A DNA stretch of 64,000 nt, from assembly GCF_024505145.1 (NCBI RefSeq), contig NZ_JANIAA010000025.1:62001-126000 (forward strand). Direction: 5' to 3'. Made by a program: the position numbers and the translations under genes. The notes under the pieces are model-generated. The model was not told the origin of the DNA, did not search any database, and was given only the letters and a program-made list of their open reading frames with translations. How positions within the stretch are numbered: position 1 is the stretch's first letter; every line of letters begins with the position of its first letter. Origin of the DNA: Streptomyces rugosispiralis (GTDB taxonomy: Bacteria > Actinomycetota > Actinomycetes > Streptomycetales > Streptomycetaceae). Shown here in pieces: positions 1 through 8,883 of the stretch.

Positions 1-401
1 ACGAGATGGTCGCCGACGGCACCCTCGCCGCACCGCTGGCGATCGGCCGCGACCACCTGGACTGCGGCTCGGTGGCCTCCCCGTACCGCGAGACCGAGGC
101 CATGCTGGACGGCTCGGACGCGATCGCCGACTGGCCGCTGCTCAACGCCATGGTCAACGTCGCCTCGGGCGCCTCCTGGGTCTCCATCCACCACGGCGGC
201 GGCGTCGGCATGGGCCGCTCGATCCACGCGGGCCAGGTCACGGTCGCCGATGGCACGGCGCTGGCGGGTGAGAAGATCCGCCGCGTACTGACGAACGACC
301 CCGGCATGGGCGTCATCCGCCATGTGGACGCGGGCTACGACCGCGCGGACGAGGTAGCGCAGGAACGCGACGTCCGCATCCCCATGCGGGAAGCGGAATG
401 A
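1..401 (+). CDS. hutU: Urocanate hydratase, C-terminal part (5' end outside window)
   Basis: Open from the window edge (first whole codon at 3), giving about 132 C-terminal residues of an enzyme that is normally about 550 residues long. Urocanase converts urocanate to imidazolonepropionate in cytoplasmic histidine catabolism. The segment keeps typical C-terminal family blocks such as DHLDCGSVASPYRETE and the glycine-rich GGGVGMGRSIHAGQ near the NAD site. The gene heads a same-strand run with an M20 hydrolase, hutF and hutI, which confirms the pathway. Only the truncation by the window is unusual. Confidence 0.95.
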   Translation, partial: EMVADGTLAAPLAIGRDHLDCGSVASPYRETEAMLDGSDAIADWPLLNAMVNVASGASWVSIHHGGGVGMGRSIHAGQVTVADGTALAGEKIRRVLTNDPGMGVIRHVDAGYDRADEVAQERDVRIPMREAE

Positions 402-429
402 CCCGAGTTGTGGGCAATCGTCCCGCGGA

Positions 430-459
430 GGGGGCACCTCCCAGCGGTAGCTGGGGGAG
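430..459. repeat. 30-bp palindromic intergenic element
   Basis: A G5-initiated palindrome whose arms pair CACCTCCCAGC with GCTGGGGGAG around a short loop. It lies in the gap between hutU and the next gene. A near-identical copy, differing at one loop base, is at 59195-59224, nested inside a larger repeat. It could fold as a hairpin in RNA and may act as a processing or termination signal; that is inference. Confidence 0.6.
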
Positions 460-523
460 GGACGGGTGGGCACAACCCACCCACCGGCCCGCACCCGCGC
501 ATGAAACGGAGGCTGAGACGGCA

Positions 524-1750
524 GTGGGCGCACCCCCCACCACCAGCGCGTCGTTCCACGACATGTGGCGCGACCTGGCCCCCATCGGCCGCAACACGAC
601 AACGAACGGCTACCGCCGCTACGCCTGGACAGACGCGGACGCCGACTGCAGAACGTGGTTCAAGGAGCAAGCCCAGAACCGCGGCCTCACCTACGACGTG
701 GACCGCAACGGCAACCAATGGGCCTGGCTCGGCGACCCGGAAGCTGGAAACGCCGTCGTCACCGGCTCCCACCTCGACTCCGTCCCCGACGGCGGCGCCT
801 TCGACGGCCCGCTGGGCATCGTCTCCTCCTTCGCCGCCCTCGATGAGCTACGAGCACGGGGCGCCCACCCCACCAAACCGCTCGCCATCGTCAACTTCGG
901 CGACGAGGAGGGCGCCCGCTTCGGGCTGGCCTGCGTCGGCTCCCGGCTGACGAGCGGGCAGCTCAGCGTCGCGCAGGCGCACGCCCTCCGCGACGCGGAC
1001 GGGCTGAGCCTCCCCCAGGCGATGGAACGCGCCGGATACGACCCGGAGGCGATCGGGCCGGACCCGGAGCGGCTGGCCCGTATCGGGGCGTTCGTCGAGC
1101 TGCACATCGAGCAGGGGCGCGCCCTCGCCGACACAAATGACCCCGTGGGCGTCGCCTCCGCGATCTGGCCGCACGGCCGCTGGCGGTTCGACTTCCACGG
1201 CGAGGCCAACCACGCCGGGACGACCCGGATCGAGGACCGCCGCGATCCGATGCTCACCTACGCCAACACCGTCCTCGCCGCCCGTAAGAAGGCGAAGCTC
1301 GCCGGGGCGCTGGCGACCTTCGGCAAGGTCAGCGTCGAGCCCAACGGGGTCAACGCGATCGCGAGCCTGGTCCGCGGCTGGCTGGACTCGCGCGCGGCCG
1401 ACGAGGAGACCCTGGCCGCCGTGGTCGGCGAGATCGAGCGGGCCGCGGTCGAGCGCGGACAGCGCGACGGGGTGGACGTCCGGATCACCCGGGAGTCCTT
1501 CACCCCGGTCGTGGAGTTCGCCCACGACCTGCGTGACCAGCTCTCGGGCCTGCTCGGCGGCGTTCCGATCCTCCCCACCGGGGCCGGGCACGACGCCGGC
1601 ATTTTGTCCGCGTCGGTTCCGACGGCCATGCTGTTTGTAAGGAACCCCACCGGCGTCTCGCATTCACCCGCGGAGACGGCGGCCGAGGACGATTGCCTCG
1701 CCGGTGTGGCCGCGCTCGCGGAGGTACTGGAGGGCCTGGCGTGTCACTGA
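524..1750 (+). CDS. M20-family amidohydrolase (allantoate amidohydrolase-like) in the hut cluster
   Basis: A 408-residue M20/AAH-type metallohydrolase. Metal-site residues are visible: His83 in GSHLDSVP, Asp127-Glu-Glu129 in GDEEGARFG, His194 in ELHIEQG and His356 in GAGHDAG, with a dimerisation domain between. An upstream ATG at 398 overlaps the hutU stop, but residues read from there are low-complexity and cross a palindromic repeat. The GTG at 524 has GGAGG 11 bases upstream and starts just before recognisable sequence, so it is preferred. The family cleaves N-carbamoyl or allantoate-type amides. Sitting between hutU and hutF where no classical hutG is visible, it may release glutamate from N-formylglutamate; that role is inference. 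Confidence 0.85.
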   Translation: MGAPPTTSASFHDMWRDLAPIGRNTTTNGYRRYAWTDADADCRTWFKEQAQNRGLTYDVDRNGNQWAWLGDPEAGNAVVTGSHLDSVPDGGAFDGPLGIVSSFAALDELRARGAHPTKPLAIVNFGDEEGARFGLACVGSRLTSGQLSVAQAHALRDADGLSLPQAMERAGYDPEAIGPDPERLARIGAFVELHIEQGRALADTNDPVGVASAIWPHGRWRFDFHGEANHAGTTRIEDRRDPMLTYANTVLAARKKAKLAGALATFGKVSVEPNGVNAIASLVRGWLDSRAADEETLAAVVGEIERAAVERGQRDGVDVRITRESFTPVVEFAHDLRDQLSGLLGGVPILPTGAGHDAGILSASVPTAMLFVRNPTGVSHSPAETAAEDDCLAGVAALAEVLEGLACH

Positions 1751-3183
1751 CGGCGCAGACGTACTGGGCGGAGCACGCCTGGGTGGACGGAAGCGTGCGG
1801 TCGGACGTGGTGATCGTGGCCGCGGCCAACGGGCGGATCGCGGCGGTGGTGCCCGGGAGCCCGCGGCCACCCGCCGGGTCGGTCACGCTCCGTGGTCTGA
1901 CGCTCCCCGGGCTGGCCAACGCCCACAGCCACGCCTTCCACCGGGCCCTGCGCGGTGTCGTCCAGGCGGACAGCCGGGCGCACGGCGAGACGGGGGGCGA
2001 GACGGGAGGCGAAACGGGGGACGAGGCGAACGGCCAAGCCGACACGCGGCGCAACGGCGCGCCGGACTCCTTCTGGACCTGGCGCGAGGTGATGTACGGC
2101 GTCGCCGACCGGCTGACCCCGGACAGCTACTTCGAGCTGGCCCGTGCCGTCTACGCCGAGATGGCCATGGCGGGGATCACCTGCGTCGGGGAGTTCCACT
2201 ACCTCCACCACGCGCCCGGCGGCGCCCGCTACGGCAACCCCAACGCGATGGGGGAGGCCCTGATCGCGGCCGCGGCCGAGGCCGGTATCCGGATCACCCT
2301 GCTCGACACCTGCTATCTCTCCTCCGGTTTCGGGGCCGAGCCCAACGAGCACCAGCTGCGCTTCTCCGACGGCACGGCCGAAGCCTGGGCCGAGCGGGTC
2401 TCCGGGCTGAAGGGCGACGGCAACACCCGCATCGGCGCGGCGATCCACTCGGTGCGGGCCGTCCCCGTCGACCAGCTGGCGACCGTGTCCGGCTGGGCCG
2501 ACGAGCACACGGCGCCCCTGCACGTCCACCTCTCCGAGCAGACGGCGGAGAACGACGCCTGTGTGGAGGCGCACGGCTTCACCCCCACCCGGCTGCTCGC
2601 CGACCACGGGGTGCTGGGCCCGCGGACCACCGCCGTGCACGCCACCCATCTCACCCCGGGCGACATCCGGCTGCTGGGCCACACGTCCACCGGCGTCTGT
2701 ATGTGCCCGACCACCGAGCGTGACCTCGCCGACGGGATCGGCCCGGCCGTCGAGCTGCAGAGCGCGGGCTCACCGCTCTCGCTGGGCAGCGACAGCCATG
2801 CCGTGATCGACATCCTGGAGGAGGCCCGCGCCATGGAGCTCGACGAGCGGCTGCGCACCCGCGCCCGGGGCCACTGGACCGCGGCCCGGCTGCTGCGGGC
2901 CGCCACCGTGGACGGTCATGCGGCGCTCGGCTGGGGCGCGGAGGCGGGCCGGATCGAGGTGGGGGCGCTCGCCGACCTCACCACGATCGCGCTGGACTCG
3001 GTGCGCACCGCGGGGCCACCGCCCCGGCTGGGCGCGGAGACCGCCGTATTCGCGGCGACCAACGCGGATGTCCGGCACACCGTGGTCGGCGGCCGCCATG
3101 TCGTACGGGACGGCGCCCATCAGCTCGTCCCGCGTGTGGCGCAAGCGCTGGCCGAGGCCATCGAAGCCCTGCACGGACCGTGA
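1741..3183 (+). CDS. hutF: Formimidoylglutamate deiminase
   Basis: A 480-residue amidohydrolase-superfamily enzyme that hydrolyses N-formimidoylglutamate to N-formylglutamate and ammonia. The HxH metal pair is at His62 and His64 in NAHSHAFHRALRG. Further ligand regions are HVHLSEQ, HATHLT and the Asp in LGSDSHAVID. The GTG at 1741 is chosen because GGAGGG lies six bases upstream and the protein begins at a normal N-terminus; it overlaps the preceding stop by 10 bases, implying translational coupling. An unusual Gly/Glu/Thr-rich insertion of about 25 residues, with GETG repeats, follows residue 80. Confidence 0.93.
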   Translation: MSLTAQTYWAEHAWVDGSVRSDVVIVAAANGRIAAVVPGSPRPPAGSVTLRGLTLPGLANAHSHAFHRALRGVVQADSRAHGETGGETGGETGDEANGQADTRRNGAPDSFWTWREVMYGVADRLTPDSYFELARAVYAEMAMAGITCVGEFHYLHHAPGGARYGNPNAMGEALIAAAAEAGIRITLLDTCYLSSGFGAEPNEHQLRFSDGTAEAWAERVSGLKGDGNTRIGAAIHSVRAVPVDQLATVSGWADEHTAPLHVHLSEQTAENDACVEAHGFTPTRLLADHGVLGPRTTAVHATHLTPGDIRLLGHTSTGVCMCPTTERDLADGIGPAVELQSAGSPLSLGSDSHAVIDILEEARAMELDERLRTRARGHWTAARLLRAATVDGHAALGWGAEAGRIEVGALADLTTIALDSVRTAGPPPRLGAETAVFAATNADVRHTVVGGRHVVRDGAHQLVPRVAQALAEAIEALHGP

Positions 3184-3227
3184 TCCGGCCGCTACCGGCA
3201 CGGCCGACGAAGGAGAGCACCCCCACG

Positions 3228-4406
3228 ATGACGATCGCGACGCCCACGACGGCCATCACCGACATCGCCACTCTGGTCACCAATGACCCCTCCCTCGGTG
3301 AAGGCCCCCTCGGTCTGATCCGGGACGCGGCCGTCGTCATCGACGGCGACCGCATCGCCTGGGTCGGTGGGTCCAGCAAAGCACCCGCCACCGACAACCG
3401 GGTCGACGCCGGTGGCCGGGCCGCCATTCCGGGCTTTGTGGACTCCCACTCCCATCTGGTCTTCGCGGGCGACCGGACCGAGGAGTTCAACGCCCGGATG
3501 TCCGGCCGCCCGTACAGCGCGGGCGGGATCCGCACCACCGTGGCCGCCACCCGCGCCGCCTCGAACAACGTGCTGCACGCCAACGTCGGCCGCTATGTGG
3601 CCGAGGCGCGCCGCCAGGGCACCACGACCGTCGAGATCAAGTCCGGCTACGGGCTGACCTCGCACGACGAGGCCCGCGCCCTGACCATCGCCGCCGCCCA
3701 TACCGACGAGGTGACCTTCCTCGGGGCGCATATCGTCGCCCCCGAGTTCGCCGACGACCCGGCCGGGTACGTGGATCTGGTCACCGGCCCGATGCTGGAC
3801 GCCTGCGCCCCGCACGCCCGCTGGATCGATGTCTTCTGCGAGCAGGGCGCCTTCGACGGCGACCAGGCCCGCACCATCCTGACCGCGGGCAAGGAGCGCG
3901 GGCTGATCCCGCGAGTCCACGCCAACCAGCTCTCCTACGGCCCCGGCGTGCGACTGGCGGTCGAGCTGGGCGCCGCCTCCGCCGACCACTGCACCCATCT
4001 GACCGATGCGGACATCGACGCGCTGGCCCAGGGCGAGACGGTGGCCACGCTGCTCCCCGGCGCGGAGTTCTCCACCCGCTCGACCTATCCGGACGCGCGC
4101 CGGCTGCTCGACGCGGGCGCCACGGTCGCCCTGTCCCCGGACTGCAACCCGGGCTCGTCCTTCACCAGCTCCATGCCGTTCTGCGTCGCGCTGGCCGTAC
4201 GGGAGATGGGGATGACGCCGGACGAGGCGGTGTGGGCCGCGACGGCCGGTGGGGCGCGGGCCCTGCGCCGTACCGACGTGGGCCGGGTGAGCCCGGGGGC
4301 CCGCGCCGATCTGGCGCTGCTGGACGCCCCGTCCCATGTGCACCTCGCCTACCGCCCCGGCGTGCCCCTGGTCTCGGCGGTGTGGCACGAGGGCACCCTG
4401 GTCTGA
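3228..4406 (+). CDS. hutI: Imidazolonepropionase
   Basis: A 392-residue amidohydrolase that opens the imidazolone ring to give formimidoylglutamate, the step between HutU and HutF. His74 and His76 of DSHSHLVFAGDR form the first metal motif. EIKSGYGLT, VHANQLS and the late Asp in LSPDCNPGSS are family hallmarks. The ATG at 3228 has AAGGAG upstream; an earlier in-frame start at 3180 would add unconserved residues. It closes the hut run and is followed by a strong hairpin. Confidence 0.95.
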   Translation: MTIATPTTAITDIATLVTNDPSLGEGPLGLIRDAAVVIDGDRIAWVGGSSKAPATDNRVDAGGRAAIPGFVDSHSHLVFAGDRTEEFNARMSGRPYSAGGIRTTVAATRAASNNVLHANVGRYVAEARRQGTTTVEIKSGYGLTSHDEARALTIAAAHTDEVTFLGAHIVAPEFADDPAGYVDLVTGPMLDACAPHARWIDVFCEQGAFDGDQARTILTAGKERGLIPRVHANQLSYGPGVRLAVELGAASADHCTHLTDADIDALAQGETVATLLPGAEFSTRSTYPDARRLLDAGATVALSPDCNPGSSFTSSMPFCVALAVREMGMTPDEAVWAATAGGARALRRTDVGRVSPGARADLALLDAPSHVHLAYRPGVPLVSAVWHEGTLV

Positions 4407-4435
4407 CGGCACGGCAGAGACACCCATAAGCGCGA

Positions 4436-4495
4436 GGCACGCGAATAGCGGGGCACGCGAATAGCGGGGCACAGGAATAACAGGGCACACGAATA
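4436..4495. repeat. Short tandem repeat, 16-bp unit, about 4 copies
   Basis: Direct repeats of the type GGGCACGCGAATAGCG, decaying towards the right, between hutI and the convergent sigI terminator. No coding potential is apparent; it looks like replication slippage in an intergenic tail. Confidence 0.6.
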
Positions 4496-4531
4496 AGGGC
4501 CCGTCCCGGCGATCCGGGGGCGGGCCCTTAT
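4493..4531. terminator. Bidirectional terminator between hutI and sigI
   Basis: Inverted repeat with arms ATAAGGGCCCG and CGGGCCCTTAT plus additional GC pairing around the loop. It sits between two convergent genes, so it probably serves both. Confidence 0.75.
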
Positions 4532-4546
4532 CCGTCTGCGGAGGCG

Positions 4547-5494
4547 TCACTCCTCGATCATCAGACCCTTACGGAGCCGACGGAGGGTGCGCGACAGCAG
4601 CCGCGAGACATGCATCTGGGAGATGCCCAGCTCCTCACCGATCTCCGACTGCGTCATATTGGCCACGAAGCGCAGGGAGAGGATCTTCCGGTCGCGGGCG
4701 GGCAGATCGGCGATCAGCGGCTTCAAGGATTCGACGTACTCGATGCCTTCGAGCCCGTGGTCCTCGTATCCGATCCGGTCCGCCAGCGCGCCCTCGGAGT
4801 CGTCCTCCTCCGGCTGGGCGTCCAGCGAGCTCGCGGTGTACGCGTTGCTCGCGGCCATGCCCTCGACGACCTCGGCCGTGCTGATGTCCAGCCGCTCGGC
4901 CAACTCGCCGACGGTGGGGGCGCGGTCGAGCCGCTGGGCCAGCTCGTCGCCGGCCTTGGCCAGGTCGAGACGGAGTTCCTGGAGGCGCCGCGGCACGCGC
5001 ACCGACCAACTGGTGTCGCGGAAGAAGCGCTTGATCTCACCGACGATCGTGGGCATCGCGAAGGTCGGGAACTCCACGCCCCGGCCGGTCTCGAAGCGGT
5101 CGATCGCCTTGATCAGGCCGATGGTGCCGACCTGGACGATGTCCTCCATCGGCTCGCTGCGGGAGCGGAACCGGGAGGCGGCGAACTTGACCAGCGCCAG
5201 GTTGAGCTCGACCAGAGTGTTACGCACATAGGCGTATTCGTGGGTGCCTTCCTCCAGCACCTCGAGACGTTCGAAGAGGGTCTTCGACAGAGCCCTCGCG
5301 TCCACCGGTGCTACCGTGTCATACGGCGGGATTTCCGGCAGATCGGACAATTCCGGCAGTTCATCGAAGAGATGGCCAACGGTCGCCGCGGCGTCAACGT
5401 CGGGGGTGAACTGCTCGGGTAGGGGGGTCGACGAAACGGTGGTCCGAGTACTCCCCGAGGGTTCGGTACGCGTGTCGTCGAGGCGGGGTGACAT
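4547..5494 (-). CDS. sigI: SigB/SigF-family RNA polymerase sigma factor (SigI-like)
   Basis: A 315-residue group 3 sigma factor. After a variable, acidic N-terminus of about 60 residues come region 2 (IVQVGTIGLIKAIDRF and the -10-binding helix ending GEIKRFFRD), region 3, and region 4 with the helix-turn-helix QSEIGEELGISQMHVSRLL. The ATG at 5494 has GGAGGA five bases upstream; longer in-frame extensions are unconserved. Divergent genes encode an anti-anti-sigma factor and an HATPase anti-sigma factor, the arrangement of partner-switching stress sigma factors. The symbol rests on the hut-sigI neighbourhood known in Streptomyces and could be another SigB paralogue. Confidence 0.88.
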   Translation of the reverse strand: MSPRLDDTRTEPSGSTRTTVSSTPLPEQFTPDVDAAATVGHLFDELPELSDLPEIPPYDTVAPVDARALSKTLFERLEVLEEGTHEYAYVRNTLVELNLALVKFAASRFRSRSEPMEDIVQVGTIGLIKAIDRFETGRGVEFPTFAMPTIVGEIKRFFRDTSWSVRVPRRLQELRLDLAKAGDELAQRLDRAPTVGELAERLDISTAEVVEGMAASNAYTASSLDAQPEEDDSEGALADRIGYEDHGLEGIEYVESLKPLIADLPARDRKILSLRFVANMTQSEIGEELGISQMHVSRLLSRTLRRLRKGLMIEE

Positions 5495-5663
5495 AGTCTC
5501 CTCCATCGTTCTTCGGCATATGGCTGCCGGTGCCATAACGTGCTGCTCCGGTGAGCGGCGCCTCCAAAGCCGGGCCGTAAGCGGGTGTGACTCTCTAGCC
5601 CTACCTGCATCGGCCACGAAGTGGCAAGTCCACGTTGTCCATATTTGCCGAACTATGCGAAAT

Positions 5664-5688
5664 GTTCGGCTACCGGAGCGGCGGGTAG
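5664..5688 (+). promoter_or_regulatory. Candidate SigB-type promoter for the anti-anti-sigma gene
   Basis: GTTC at 5664-5667 is followed after 15 bases by GGGTAG at 5683-5688, resembling the GNNT-N14-16-GGGTAY pattern of Streptomyces SigB-group promoters. It lies 60 bases before the downstream start. The match is by eye and imperfect. Confidence 0.3.
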
Positions 5689-5747
5689 AAGGCGTAGGGT
5701 TCGATGCGCGCAATCGAAAGCAACGAGACGCCAGAAGAGGTGCGCAG

Positions 5748-6116
5748 ATGGACCGCGGGATGGTCGGCAGCGCCAGCAAGGGCCGACTTCAGGTCGAGGT
5801 TCGGCACCACGGGGCGAGTGCGGTCGTCACGCCGGTGGGTGAGCTGGACCACCACACCGCCGAGGTGCTGCGCGAGCCGCTTGAGAAATGCGTGGAGGGG
5901 GGACGTGTCCGGCTGGTGGTGGACTGCTCGAAGCTGGAGTTCTGTGACTCCACCGGGCTCAATGTCCTCCTTGGCGCGCGGCTCAAGGCCGAGGCCGCGG
6001 GGGGTGGCGTCCACCTGGCCGGAATGTTGCCGATCGTTGCCCGGGTGTTCGAGATCACGGGCGCGGATGCCGTTTTTACCGTGCATGAGTCGCTTGACGC
6101 CGCCCTTGTCGAGTGA
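5748..6116 (+). CDS. STAS-domain anti-sigma factor antagonist
   Basis: A 122-residue single STAS domain protein of the SpoIIAA/RsbV type. The phosphorylatable serine is Ser68 in KLEFCDSTGLNVLL. In this family the unphosphorylated form binds the anti-sigma kinase and frees the sigma factor. The start at 5748 has AGAGG seven bases upstream; the ATG at 5760 is an alternative. It is divergent from sigI and followed by the kinase gene. Confidence 0.9.
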   Translation: MDRGMVGSASKGRLQVEVRHHGASAVVTPVGELDHHTAEVLREPLEKCVEGGRVRLVVDCSKLEFCDSTGLNVLLGARLKAEAAGGGVHLAGMLPIVARVFEITGADAVFTVHESLDAALVE

Positions 6117-6299
6117 CATAGCTCACTCCTGTTTCCGGCGTGTCATCGATGGGTCATCGGTGCGTTGCCCGCGTCACATCGATGGGGCGGAAGTAGTGGG
6201 TGTTCTCACGCTATGGCCGGGCAGGAGACAGGCTGAAACTGTTGAAGAGATCAGGTATCCCTTGTCCCTGAATCGGTGAATCGGTGAGGTGAAGCGCTG

Positions 6300-6809
6300 A
6301 TGAGCACCACCCGGCCGTACCCGCCGGGCGACCGCGGCCCGGACCCGGACGGCCCCGCCGCTTCGGCTTCCCCACCGGTCCCCCCGACCGCCGGCCCCAC
6401 CCGTCAGATCCGCAGGCTCCATCTGATCGGTGCCAGCGGTGCCGTGCCGCGCGCCCGCGACTTCACCCGCCAGGCGCTGCGCGACTGGGGGTGGCTTCCG
6501 GCCGCGACCGCCGACCACCGGGCCGCCGCCGAGGACGTGCTGCTCGTCGTCTCCGAACTGGTCACCAACGCCTGTCTGCACGCCGACGGCCCCGAGGAGC
6601 TGCGCGTCAGCTGCAACGCCAAAGTGCTCCGGCTCGAGGTAGTGGACCTCGGCACCGGTACGCCCGCGCCGCGCACCCCGCACCGCGCCGGACGCCCCGG
6701 CGGCCATGGCATGTTCATCGTCCAGCGGCTGTGCCTGGACTGGGGGGTCGTGCGGAACGTGGAGGGGACCGGCAAGACGGTCTGGGCCGAACTGGCCGCG
6801 CCGGGCTGA
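6300..6809 (+). CDS. HATPase-domain anti-sigma factor / serine kinase (RsbW-like)
   Basis: A 169-residue protein with a Pro-rich N-terminus of about 40 residues followed by a GHKL ATPase fold. The N box is SELVTNACLHAD, G1 is DLGTGTP and G2 is GGHGMFIVQRL. The family binds its sigma factor and phosphorylates the STAS antagonist. The start is preceded by GAGGTGAAG. Together with 4547-5494 and 5748-6116 it makes a complete partner-switching set. Confidence 0.87.
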   Translation: MSTTRPYPPGDRGPDPDGPAASASPPVPPTAGPTRQIRRLHLIGASGAVPRARDFTRQALRDWGWLPAATADHRAAAEDVLLVVSELVTNACLHADGPEELRVSCNAKVLRLEVVDLGTGTPAPRTPHRAGRPGGHGMFIVQRLCLDWGVVRNVEGTGKTVWAELAAPG

Positions 6810-6982
6810 AGAGCACGGCTCCGGCCCCACGATCCCGCTTTCCCCCACCCTTCCCCCGCCCCACGCCGATCCGGCGTGTTCTTTGTCTTCCCATGACAAG
6901 GTCCCCGGCGTACCGTCAGCGCCCAATCTGATGTGCCGTCAGTTACATCCGGCTGCGGCGCTTGACGAGAGGGGATCTCGTG

Positions 6983-7747
6983 GTGTCCCACAACCAACGC
7001 CGTCCGGCCGGCCGTGGCGGCGCCCTCACGCTCGCGGCGGCCCTGGCCGGCTCCGTGGTACTCCTCACCGCCCCGGCCGCGCACGCCGACACCGTGGACG
7101 TCGACTACAAGTGCAAGACGCCGATCGGCGACAAGACCGCCGTTTCGCCCATCGACATCAAGAGCGTCGCGAGCGGTGGCGCCTACAAGCTGACCATGTC
7201 CTTCCAGAAGGGCGTCTCCTCCAGCCCCGTCGAGCTCGGCAAGGGCGCCATGCACCCCAGCGCGCTCATCAAACTGGGCGGAGCGGAGAGCGGCACGCTA
7301 TCGGTGTCGGGCCCGGCCAACGACAAGGCCATCCCCGCCAACACCCCGATCAAGATCAGTGACCTGTCGGGCACCTACACCCCCAAGAAGAGCGGAAAGG
7401 TCACCTTCACCGCCTCCACGCTCACCATCAAGGCGCTGGGCACGACCACGACCTGTACCCCGGGCAACAACCCCAAGCCCTCGCTGACGCTGGACGTCAA
7501 GGCCGCGGGCGGCGGCGGAGACTCCGGCTCCACGGGCGGTACGGGCGGTACGGGCAGCACGGGCGGCAGCGGTACGGGCGGATCGGACGGATCCGGCGGT
7601 GCGCAGGGCGGCTCCGGCAACGGCCAGCTGCCGCAGACCGGACCGACGGACTCCGCCGTCGCGCTCGGCACCCTCGGCGGCACGGTGCTGCTCGCCGGAG
7701 TGGCCGGGGCGCTCTGGCTGACCCGCCGTCAGCGTCCGACCTCCTGA
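6983..7747 (+). CDS. Secreted surface protein with LPQTG sorting signal
   Basis: A protein of about 254 residues. It has an N-terminal signal peptide ending near AAHADT, then a domain of about 130 residues with two cysteines (YKCKTP and TTCTP). A Gly/Ser/Thr linker follows, then LPQTG, a hydrophobic segment and a basic tail (LTRRQRPTS), which is the layout of a sortase substrate. GAGGGGA precedes tandem GTG codons at 6980 and 6983, either of which could start translation. The same domain occurs in the gene at 9949. The function is unknown, probably wall-anchored and structural or adhesive. No sortase gene is in the window. Confidence 0.8.
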   Translation: MSHNQRRPAGRGGALTLAAALAGSVVLLTAPAAHADTVDVDYKCKTPIGDKTAVSPIDIKSVASGGAYKLTMSFQKGVSSSPVELGKGAMHPSALIKLGGAESGTLSVSGPANDKAIPANTPIKISDLSGTYTPKKSGKVTFTASTLTIKALGTTTTCTPGNNPKPSLTLDVKAAGGGGDSGSTGGTGGTGSTGGSGTGGSDGSGGAQGGSGNGQLPQTGPTDSAVALGTLGGTVLLAGVAGALWLTRRQRPTS

Positions 7748-7773
7748 CACGCGCGGCAGCCGAGGAGCCGCCG

Positions 7774-8883
7774 ATGCCGTCGCGTATCCGTGCAGCGGTC
7801 CATGCCGTCATCCGCCCGGCCGTGCGGGCAGCCGTACGTCCGGCAGTGCGTCCGGCGGTGCGTCCGGCCGTACGTCCGGCGGTGCGTCCGGCCGTACGTC
7901 CGGCGGTGCGTCCGCCTGTGCGTCCGGCGGTGCGTCCGCCCGTGCGGGCAGCCGTACGCCGGGCCGTCCGCGCCGGTGCCCCGGTCCTGCTGGCCGCCTC
8001 CCTGGTGGGCCCCGTGTCGTGGGCCTCCCCGGCTGCCGCCGCCGGGCCCGACTGGTCGGCCGCCCCCGCCGCCGGGGGCGGCGGCGCACCGGGCGCGGGC
8101 GACCGGCCGTACATCTACCTCGAAGGCGGGCCCGGCGCCGTCCTCGAGGACAAGCTCTCGGTCACCAACCGGAGCGAGCACCCCCGCACCGTCCGGCTGC
8201 GCGGCGGCGACGGCGCCCGGATCGCGCCGGCCGAACGGCGGGTGACGGTGCCGCCCCGCACCCGCGCCGACATCCCCTTCACCGTCACCGTCCCCGCCGA
8301 CGCGGTGCCCGGTGAGCGCCCCGGCGCGGTCATGGTCTCCTCCGGCGGCCGGGAGATCGCGGTTCGGCTGCGGCTGCGGATCAGCGGCGCGACGCTGTCC
8401 GCCCTCTCCGTCGAGGACGTGACGGTCCAGGCTCACGGCGGCGGAGCGGTCATCCGCTACGCCCTCGTCAACCGCGGCAACACCGTGCTCACCCCTCGAC
8501 TGGCCGTACGTGCCGACGGGCTCTTCGGCCAGGTGCTGCGCCGGGACCCCCGCACCCTGCCGGTCGAGTTGCCGCCGGGCAAACGCGTGCGGCTCACCGA
8601 GAGCTGGCCGGACCCGCCCGCGCTGGACTCGGTGGACGTACGGCTCACGGTCACCGCGGGCGGGGGCGCGCACGCCACCGCGACCGCCGGCTACACGGCC
8701 GTCCCCTGGTGGCTGCTCGCACCGGTGGCGACCGTCCTGGCGGGCGCCGGGGGAGGCGTCTGGCTGCTGACCAGACGGCGCCGACGGCACCGCACACCGC
8801 GATCGCAGCCGCAGCCGGAACCGCGGCCGCAGCCGGAACCGCAGCCGCAACCGCACCGCACAGGGGCAGGAGCGACCACGTGA
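7774..8883 (+). CDS. Exported single-pass membrane protein with cationic RPAV-repeat N-terminus
   Basis: 369 residues. Residues from about 14 to 70 are tetrapeptide repeats of the type R-P-A-V, followed by a hydrophobic stretch (VLLAASLVGPVSW) and an Ala-rich signal cleavage region. The lumenal part is beta-rich and resembles the Ig-like domains of exported proteins (YIYLEGGPGAVLEDKLSVTN, VPPRTRADIPFTVTVP). Near the C-terminus is a transmembrane helix followed by an Arg-rich stop-transfer segment and a Pro/Gln/Glu tail (QPQPEPRP). GAGGAG lies six bases before the ATG. It overlaps the next gene by GTGA. Function unknown. Confidence 0.75.
   Translation: MPSRIRAAVHAVIRPAVRAAVRPAVRPAVRPAVRPAVRPAVRPAVRPPVRPAVRPPVRAAVRRAVRAGAPVLLAASLVGPVSWASPAAAAGPDWSAAPAAGGGGAPGAGDRPYIYLEGGPGAVLEDKLSVTNRSEHPRTVRLRGGDGARIAPAERRVTVPPRTRADIPFTVTVPADAVPGERPGAVMVSSGGREIAVRLRLRISGATLSALSVEDVTVQAHGGGAVIRYALVNRGNTVLTPRLAVRADGLFGQVLRRDPRTLPVELPPGKRVRLTESWPDPPALDSVDVRLTVTAGGGAHATATAGYTAVPWWLLAPVATVLAGAGGGVWLLTRRRRRHRTPRSQPQPEPRPQPEPQPQPHRTGAGATT
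7819..7960 (+). repeat. In-frame 12-bp tandem repeat encoding RPAV units
   Basis: About a dozen copies of a 12-base unit of the form CGTCCGGCNGTR inside the 5' end of the gene at 7774. Because the unit is a multiple of three, copy-number change would alter N-terminal length without breaking the frame. Confidence 0.75.
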
